DNA of 64,000 bases, taken from the NCBI GenBank assembly GCA_033439765.1, contig JAULSN010000002.1, positions 5,580,001 to 5,644,000 of the forward strand, written 5' to 3'. The position numbers and the translations under genes were made by a program. The notes under the pieces are model-generated. The model was not told the DNA's origin. It saw only the letters and a list, made by a program, of their open reading frames with translations, and searched no databases. Of this stretch, positions 56,401 to 64,000 are shown piece by piece. Origin of the DNA: Lasiosphaeria ovina (lineage: Eukaryota; Ascomycota; Sordariomycetes; Sordariales; Lasiosphaeriaceae). Position 1 is the stretch's first letter. Each line of letters opens with the position of its first letter.

Positions 56401-59400
56401 TGGAGGAGTCATCCGAGGGCTGTTTGTTTGTCATCCGTCCGGGGCCGAGGGAAGTGCCAGTGGTTGGGCATTTGGGTTCCCCACCCACCCCCGCGCGCTC
56501 GCAAAGGCCCCGCCGAGACAAAGTTGCGGAGCCGGAGGAGGATCCGCCCAGACAACAAGTCGGCCGATCGGTCTGTCTGTCAGCCGCCAGAGTCAGACAC
56601 TCACCTCAATGCAGGGCACTTTTGTTGATCGTCGCTCAGAATTTAGCGTTGGCGGGCAGTCGGTCAGACTATTACTATGGTAATACCAAATGGCGGGAAG
56701 GGCAGGTAGGTATCTATCTATCTCTGCTGCTACTCTGATATTCTCAAATTCTCTACTTCCATCTTAGGTGAGCCACAGTCACATACAATGTATCCAGCCA
56801 GCCAACCAGCGTGACAAATGGCCCAAAAGGGACGCGTCCCAAGGATGCGGACTTGTGGAGTTTGTGGGGTTGCACTTTAAATGCTTGCCGCGTGCACAGC
56901 CTCTCGCACGCGAACTGACCTGAGTCGCGATAACGAAATGCCCCTCTGCCTCCTCGCGCGTGAGGTCTAGGTGGAGCCCCAGTTGGGTCTCCCCAGCCAG
57001 CCTCGGGAATTTCGTGTTATTGGGAGATTGCAAGCCAAGGAAGGCGTCTCTGAGTCTCCGAATCTCTTTCCAAGGCGAAGGATTCATTTGCCCGGCGTTA
57101 GCGAAGGCAGGACGACACATTGTTCCCGCTGAAAGGAAACCGGGCAGCTTGGCTGACCTGTCTTTTCTGAGACAAGCAGCAAACTAACACCAATGTTTCT
57201 GGTTCCGTGGCCTGGAGCATGGTCTCGACTCTTTTTTGTTTGCGCTGAACGCGAAACCCGACCGGGTGGCTTGTTTCATTTGGTGGCTCCGTCTAGACGG
57301 GCCCAGATCTGCGCAAGAGCACCAGCACGCCAGCTGAACCGTCCGTTCACGCACCAATTACGGGCCTCTGACGGAAACCGAACAAGAAAAAAGAAAAACA
57401 CGGCATCTGAGATGCATTGCGCTCGCTCTACTATTGCTGGCAGCGCACGCCCTCAACTGCGTTGTCAATAATGTCATTGTCTTGGAATCAATTCCACTTC
57501 CCTGTGTATGTACATACTGTGTGGGCACGAGGCAGTGTCGACAGCCGAAACAGGGCGGCCGGGCTCCAAGTCATCCACCGGGCTGGCGTGCCCGCCTGCC
57601 TAACACGGTGCTACGTAGCAAGCAGAACAGCAGTTACACTGCAAGGAAAAGCTCCCTTGGTGTCAGTCCTGAGTACGCAGACGTAGGTGCCCTGGTTAAA
57701 TGATGACTGGCCCCAAAAGTCGTGCCTGTGGCTGGCTTACGTGTAACCGACAACGCAACCGTAGCCCTGGAGACGGGTAACTGTAAGAGGGACGGTGGAA
57801 TATGGGGGGAAAAAACAGCCCTGTAGGATTTCCAAGCCAAAGGATTGCAGATTGGCATCAGATCCTTAAACCCCTCCAGAACCGCGCGACGGGGAAATGA
57901 GCCGGACGACAAATTCACCAAATATTAAACCTTGTCTGTTGCCAGCCAGCCAGTCCACCTCAGGCATGAAAGTTCCATCTCCATGCCCAAGTGTCCACTT
58001 CACTTCCCTTTCCAAAGAATGTCCACAAGGTCACGAGGCACGTAAGGTCCATCCATACCTAGAGGAGGGATTGCCCCGGGCACCCGCACGTTTGAAAATA
58101 TGCCTAGGTATTGCTGAGCCTTGATTATGAATGAGAGGGGTCCGATATCCGGCGGTTTCGGTTTGTTTCTGGCACTCATTGAAACAAAACCCAGGAACGA
58201 GTTACCTACTCTCCGCGTGACCCGCGACCCGCCCGCGCCGCTCGCGACGGCGGTTGGGGTCGGGTCTCTTACACTGGACCCGCTCCCGTTCTTCCCTAGA
58301 TAGGTCGGGTTTTTAGGGGGGCGGTTTTTCATCCGACGACTCCGCAACAAAGGGAGGTCATTGGAGTCAAAGAGAAGGAGAGAGAGGTCAAAGCACGGGA
58401 ACAAAGCAATGGAGCAAAGCATCTTTAGACAATAGCTAGCTGATTGGCGGTGCAGGTTTGAAGCAAGCCTTCCATGGCTGGCAGCCCGGTAAAACAGTTA
58501 CGGTATGTGGTTAATACCAACCGCACACCACACAGACACTGGGGGTGGCACAGGCAACCTAAAATCATGATGAATCAACCATGCATGGAACAGCAACAGC
58601 AAACGCCTCGTTTCCTCCCCCGTCATTTCGGTCAGCCAGCCTCAGGACAGCATCCCAAGTACGTAGAATCAATGCCTTGCATCCCTAGGCAGTATCCTAC
58701 CTAAGGGTTTGGGCGCCTTGCCAATGCCAATGCCATCCATCCATCCATAGTGCAGGGCGTATGTCCTACATGCAGTGTTAAAATTCCATTCTATTACCTA
58801 AGGTATGATGATGCGAAGAAAAGCCTCTGTGCCTTGAGGGGCGGCAAGGCCACGTACACACACAACACATGCAGAGATAGTCACAAACAGACACGCACAA
58901 ATGTGAAACCCTACCTACGGATAGGATAGGCTACAAGGACTAGGTTGTTGGGCGGTCCATTGGTTCGTTCATGTTCATCGGAGATATACGGAGTACGATA
59001 ACAAATATTAATAAGCGAGTGCGAGAGAGAAGAACGACGAACCGCTGGCTCGCCCGCCGGCTTGGCTGTGGCTGTTGCTTCCCCGTGCCGAGGCAGCGGA
59101 GTCATCGTATTTTTCTTCTCAATCCGTTTCCTTGTCGCGATTGCGAGCGCCTGTATTTCTGTTGAGCATTGCCCGTTCGCTCGTTCGCAAAACCAAAGAA
59201 AAAAAAAAAAAAAGAAAAAAAAAAAGTCCTATATCGCCTATCTGTGATGTGATATGATGTCTCTGTCGGTGAGCTCAAGCAGTGCAAGTCCGTGTCTGCC
59301 AGCGGTGCTTTGGGCACACATTTCTCTTGTTAAAAGAATGAAATTTGGAAAAGTGTTGTAGGTGGTGTGTACCCCGACGTTAGACACACGCCCCCTGCAC

Positions 59401-60175
59401 CCTCCCCAAAGGCGAGATGGCGCGACGCAAGAAGCGAGTGAATCATACCGCTTTTCGCGCTTTCGGACCTGATCTCTTGGGTGAAAAAGGGACGGCGGGC
59501 CTGGGGGTTTGCCGATCTTCGGCGATTAGGAGCAAAAACCCGATCAACCTACTTGCACACACACCAGTTCGGACATGGTGATGTCAATTCGCAAAGGGCG
59601 TCAGGATTACACAGAAGCACGCAAGCGAGATGGAACTGTGTTTGTTTTTTGCGATGATGCTCATATTTGTATTTTGTGAGTTCTGCAAAAAAGCATGCCT
59701 TGGCTGGAAAATAAAAAGCCAAACACGAACGGGGCCAATGTCCCAAAGGGCGCACCATAGCCGCCGACTTCCATAAGGCTGTGGCGGGGCTCACACTCAA
59801 CCTCAGCGACGCACTCGATGGTGCGCGGCCAGGGAGCGAAGAGCCCCAAAAGAAGTGAAATAAGAAAACATGTAGTATCCGCCAATCCTGTGAGCACCTT
59901 CTTCCAAGGTACTTGCAAAAAAAATATAGTAGTTCCCTTGTTTCTTCTCTCCGTCGATCCACCCGATCACGTTATTGATGAGTGGTGAAATTGTAAAATG
60001 TGTGGAATGTTCCCGATGTGGTATAGCAATGATGCTGTTCCCCGTCTTTCTATTCCGTCGTGAAAGAACTTTTTGAGTAAAGAAAAAATGCCGAACTGGT
60101 ATCATTGGGAAACAAAACGCCGCCCGATGCAGAAACAAGAAAAGACTCGAAGAGATGCAGACAGAAGACGACAGC
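53493..60175. other. 6.7 kb gene-free region
   Basis: The left end is the CAF17 promoter and the right end the 3' UTR of the acidic protein gene. In between I see only short frames with no domain and no plausible splice chain. Notable content: an uninterrupted run of 20 C at 55840-55859 next to T-rich tracts (55768-55812), TAGGTAGGTA words (55351, 56702), a CATCCATCCATCCA repeat near 58735 and an A-rich tract at 59198-59227. No tRNA B-box or 5S rRNA signature was found on either strand. Confidence 0.5.
55840..55859. repeat. Homopolymer run of 20 cytosines
   Basis: A continuous C20 tract follows CTACCTACG. Such runs are hypervariable and prone to sequencing error, and the minus strand (G20) can form quadruplex structure. 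Confidence 0.9.
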
Positions 60176-60985
60176 TTAGTACACTGATATCGCCGAAACA
60201 AGCCTTGCTGGGTTGCGTGGCGGCAGGTAGTAGCCCTCGTCGTAGAATGCGTCCTTGTCGTCTTGACTTGTTGCTGCGGCGTAGTATCCCGTTGTGGAAA
60301 TGCTCTGCTTCTGCTTCTCCGAGAAGGTTGGCAGCAGAGCGGTGGGCGGCGATGGCGGCATCGACTCGTCCTCGGATGTGTCCGAGTCGTGGTCGAGCTC
60401 CGGCGGGGAGGCGGAGTGCGACGGGCTCCGCTGCAGGGCGAGCTGGGCAAAGTCCTCCTCGTCGTCGTCGACCTCCTCCATGTCGTAGTCGTAGTCCTTG
60501 TCGTTGGTGTGCGAGGGGATCCTCCGCAGGGAGACGACGTCGGCCATCTCAATGTCCTCCTCGTCGTCGAACTCGCTGTCCGGGTCGCTGTCCGAGTCCG
60601 ACTCGGCGTCCTCGGCGTGCCAGTCCTGCTCGGGCTCCTCCACCACCGTGTCGGCCCATTGGATGTGCTTGTTCTCGGCCTTGGTGGCGCCACGGACGGA
60701 TTGGTTGAACCACGACTCTTGTTCCCTTTCGGCGTCGGCGAGCTCGAGCATCAGCGAGTCGAGCAGGTTAGCGTGGCCGACGAGCAGGCGCAGGTTGTGG
60801 TCTGGGCGGGCAGCCTCGGAGGAGAGCTTTGCGCGAGCCTTGTGGGCGAGGAAGTATGTTTGCGATATTGACATCTTGGCAGCCTTTTGGAGCTTGTAGG
60901 CAGATGCAACAATGGGAGAAGAGGGAGATGCGGCCTTGGGCCTTGTTGTGGGCGAGGATGTTGAGATGTGAAGAGGAGAAGGCAT
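60176..60985 (-). CDS. Acidic protein of unknown function with a conserved-looking helical N-terminal domain
   Basis: Intronless, 269 aa, ATG at 60985; an internal ATG (MSISQTYF) at residue 38 could also start it. Residues ~38-100 form a helical block with a strongly patterned core (AARPDHNLRLLVGHANLLDS then LMLELADAEREQESWFNQSV). I think this core recurs in other filamentous ascomycetes, but I cannot name the family. The rest is Asp/Glu/Ser-rich and probably disordered, with possible Ser/Thr-Pro phosphosites. The end is YYLPPRNPARLVSAISVY. No signal peptide or membrane segment is seen. Real coding is supported by length, codon pattern and block structure; function is not known to me. Confidence 0.75.
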   Translation of the reverse strand: MPSPLHISTSSPTTRPKAASPSSPIVASAYKLQKAAKMSISQTYFLAHKARAKLSSEAARPDHNLRLLVGHANLLDSLMLELADAEREQESWFNQSVRGATKAENKHIQWADTVVEEPEQDWHAEDAESDSDSDPDSEFDDEEDIEMADVVSLRRIPSHTNDKDYDYDMEEVDDDEEDFAQLALQRSPSHSASPPELDHDSDTSEDESMPPSPPTALLPTFSEKQKQSISTTGYYAAATSQDDKDAFYDEGYYLPPRNPARLVSAISVY

Positions 60986-63900
60986 CTTGTCAGGCAGGAA
61001 GTGCTAGCTAGGCTTTCCTAATATTCGGTGCTTCTGGCGTATTTTTTTGCTCGTGAGTCAAGGCAGGGAAGCCGATTGCGGACTGGGCTGGACCTTGGAA
61101 GGGTGTGGATGCAAATCAAGGGGGGGCGTGCTTTCTAAGCTGCAGCAGCCGGGGCCAAGGGCCAGTCGATCAGGCACTGGAGCTTGGTGGTACTGTATGT
61201 TATGTACTGAAGTATACAGCGTGCAAAGGCGACAAGATGGTGTAGTCTTGTTGAATGCTTTGCAAAAGAGTCAAGTTCCGGAGAAGGGCGAAACTATTCA
61301 CTGGAGATGTGCTGCTGTGGTCCGAATTGGATGAGTTGCGCCTCGGGGGTGGGAGGTAAGTCCTTTTGTAAACGACCACCCCTTGACCGGTTGTTGGTGT
61401 TCTCTCTCGGCTTGGTCCAAGACACCGCTGGGTCATCAGCACAGGGTTGCTGCATCATCCATCATCCGCAGCAGCTGACAAAAACCGAGAGTCCGATGTC
61501 CACGACTCCACCCCCCGCCCGCTGCCTCCCCGGCGGGGCTTGCTTGCCTTGTCTCCGTGCATACATACCCTTGCAAGTTAGAATGGAGTTCGGCCTTAAC
61601 GAACGCCCTGGCGCCGCCCCTCGAAATGGTCCAACAAATCCGTACATGCGACATGACCCCAAGTCCAAGGCTACATGAGACTTGCCGGCGGCGGCGGTGT
61701 AGCGCCCATTGCGTTCCTCCGAGCGACTTGCTCGGCCGCCTCGGCCAGAAGCCCAACCCGCCCGTCGCTGCTCGTTCGCTTCTACCCTGTGCGAAAGCGA
61801 GCGAAGCGAGTCCACGAAATCGATGCTGCACCAACGCGTGTCCCCCGCGCAACCCTCGCTTTGCCCTGCCTTGTTCTGCCGAGGACTTGCAATCAGTCCT
61901 ATGACTCTAGCCCGCCTTCCCAATTCAGTCTCACCACCAGGTTGTTTTGTTGTTCGCATGCGGTCCATACAAAGTGTCCTGCAGTCAACTAAGTCAATTG
62001 CACCGCCGCCCAACAACCCTCCTGGGCTTGCTTTGCTTCCATGGATTGCTTGCAATGGGGGTTTGAGATCCCGACCGTCTACGTGTCTGTGTCGCGGTCC
62101 CATGATGTCCCGCCTCGGAATGATTAATTAGAAATTCGTGGCCTGGCTTGGTTTGGATACTTGTATGTATCCGTCACGTCATCCGTTTGCCCATGGTTTT
62201 TGTTTGACGCTGCTGATGCATCACGTTGATTGTTAAGCACCCATGCACTCTTTGTTCCCACCTTGGGTTATTACTGTGTAGGCACCCAGCAAGCGGAACA
62301 CGCACCCAGTGCCTAGTTGCCTACTTAGTACGGTAAGGCGACTATTAGTATTCTGCGGGGTGGGTGTGTGTTTTGTATTAGTTAGCATGGAAGTGCTATG
62401 AAATCCAAATTCGCCCAATCGAGTCGTAATTCCCTCGGCTTCTCTCCGCCTGGGACTTTATAATCACGGAGCTTATTACTAGCATTTACCACGGCTAGCA
62501 CTTATGTACTCAAATAATTCCATTTGTATCTCCGCCGCTCCACAGGGATGGCATTGGTGCCTTAATTTTCCACATGAGACCGTAAATCTGATTCCACCTC
62601 AATGCATCTCGACTCTGCTGATGCCGTGCACAGCGAGGAGACCCTGAGTGCGCGACTGTCCTGCCGGAACGTCATTTCACTTTTTGGCAATGCGTCGCGC
62701 CGTCGTCGTCGCCGCCGCCGCGGCCGCCGTCAATCTGCGGCGCGCGCGAAACCATTTGTGCACGCATTCCGCACGTAGTAGATAAGAGACGGGTCGCCTT
62801 CGCCCTCAAGTCTCGGCGGGCGGGCGTGCCCAAAGCGTCGCAAGCTCTTCGTGGCCTCCACGTCATGTCACGACACCTACAATAAGGTTTCAGCAACCGC
62901 ACCACGCTGTCCGTCTGTGCGGTTGCGGTTGCGAAGGCAATGCAAAGCCACTGAGGTTCGTCGTCCCATCAAACACAACGACGACGCCGCCGCCGCCGCA
63001 GCAACAACAGCAACAAGCAGCAGTTTGGTTCAATCTCCCTGAAGCTGCCAGTCGCCTGCCATATCGGCACCGGAGCGAGATTGGCTGACACCGAGCAAGA
63101 AAACTCCGCCCCCCTCTGGCGACCCCGTTCGGGTAATGTGTGGACGAAGCCAACAAGAAGCCAAGAGAGACACGGCATCTTGGGGTCCAGCGGTGTGGAA
63201 AAGGACTGCGGCAACCCGACACGGAGTCGGCTTCGTGGCTTTTTTCCCCCTTGAATAATGGGTGCTGCGGGGGAGGGGCCACGCGCCGGGGCCAGGGCGG
63301 AATTCGCAGCGAGATTCGCAATTGCAATTGATTCGCCCAAAACCCCGTTCGTATACCCGTACTTCGTAGGGCTGATGCGACAAACAAGGGGGGCCCACTG
63401 AAAGGCAACCTCCCCCGCCTAGTCCTAGGGGGGTCCTTCCCATCAGGGAAAAAAAGACCACATGGCGATGAGTGCTTGCTGCAGCAAAACTGCTAAGGTA
63501 CGCAGTTTTACGCTGTAGTACCCCAATGGAGATGACCCGCCTACGGTACAGCGCAAAGCAGGTAGGTATCCGGAATTCCTGCTCGAGCGGGCGGGTGGGC
63601 TGTGGCTGAGCTGGAAGAAGATATTACACGTACCTACTGGGTACACTACATGACATAGTAGATCGCGAAAGCACGAGCATCCTCACTTAATACGCGATGC
63701 TTGGCACCAGACGCTGCAACTAGTACGTAGTGTACGGAATATTTCGTTCTGCAAGCAACGTTGACACGGCGGTCCGCGAGCCGTCTGTACGGAATATATT
63801 CCCAGAGGCGAGGTACCTGCTGGGCGACGTGAGACAGCTACATAACGAGGTCCTGCTGCTGTCTGGTCAAGCATCGGGACATGGAACTGGCGGTGGCAGG

Positions 63901-64000
63901 CGAAGCCCTACGGATAAATTAACGACATGACACAAACACGAAAGAGCGCGCCCATCAACAATTGAAAGCAGACCGACCGGACAGTCATCGGCGGCTGGCT
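60986..64000. other. 3 kb right-end region without a supportable gene
   Basis: The left end is the promoter of the acidic protein gene. Beyond that I find only random-looking frames. A CGCCGTCGTCGTCGCCGCC tract with a near-palindromic CCGCGGCCG core lies at about 62698-62731, GCCGCC/GCAACA repeats at 62981-63022, and repeated TACGGAATAT words near 63733 and 63788. These may be leader or promoter parts of a gene beyond the window. Confidence 0.45.

Noticed and set aside
53493..60175. tRNA or 5S rRNA genes in the large gap
   Set aside because: No B-box (GGTTCGANNCC) or 5S internal control sequence was seen on either strand; tRNAscan or Infernal would be decisive.
61436..62103. 213-codon minus-strand frame
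   Set aside because: Gly/Arg-rich composition without domain; plus-strand frames overlap it; looks like chance in GC-rich DNA.

Overview
This is a 64 kb piece of a filamentous ascomycete nuclear chromosome (Pezizomycotina, probably Sordariomycetes). I place it there from gene content (Atg15, a cell-wall-integrity MAPKK of the Mkk1/MkkA type, a fungal CLC exchanger, Paf1, CAF17), from short 50-180 bp spliceosomal introns with GTRNGT donors, CTRAY-like branch sites and YAG acceptors, from GC-rich coding DNA with low-complexity tracts, and from intergenic DNA full of TAGGTA and TACGGAGTA words. I see no bacterial operon, tRNA, 5S rRNA, CRISPR array or complete transposon.

Layout. 0.4-10.7 kb: CLC-type chloride/proton exchanger (-), neurochondrin-family protein (+), Paf1 (-), Rer1 (-). 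10.7-13.2 kb: gene-free, AT-richer stretch with a degenerate inverted-repeat relic. 13.2-29.4 kb: mitochondrial enoyl-CoA hydratase (+), RING/zinc-finger/SH3 protein (-), vacuolar lipase Atg15 (-), VPS9-domain Rab5 GEF (+), alpha-actinin (-). 29.4-33.0 kb: gene-poor except for a small secreted cysteine-rich protein (+). 33.7-40 kb: pseudouridine synthase Pus7 (+) and the MAPKK (-). 40-44.4 kb: gene-poor, with a compact hairpin (MITE-like) whose loop carries telomere-type repeats. 44.4-53.5 kb: gene-dense block of DEAD-box helicase Dbp8 (+), an ACMSD-type amidohydrolase (-), a 2-oxoglutarate/Fe(II) dioxygenase (+), a DNAJC17/Cwf23-like J protein (+) and CAF17/IBA57 (-). 53.5-60.2 kb: 6.7 kb without a supportable gene. 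60.2-61.0 kb: an acidic protein I cannot name (-). 61-64 kb: no supportable gene.

Most genes are single-copy housekeeping functions that do not form a pathway together, although trafficking and vacuole functions recur (CLC, Rer1, Atg15, VPS9). The accessory parts are the divergent amidohydrolase/dioxygenase pair, the cysteine-rich secreted protein, the two repeat relics and the long gene-free stretches. I did not find a convincing new multi-gene system. The most interesting observations are two stop-free, multiple-of-three introns in PUS7, an intron-delimited repeat of a Cys-Thr-Pro/Trp-Gly-Cys module at the C terminus of Atg15, a secreted protein whose eighth cysteine is completed by splicing, and the hairpin element. 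Splice sites were placed by reading conserved protein across junctions and checking that exon lengths sum to a multiple of three. There is no transcript evidence.
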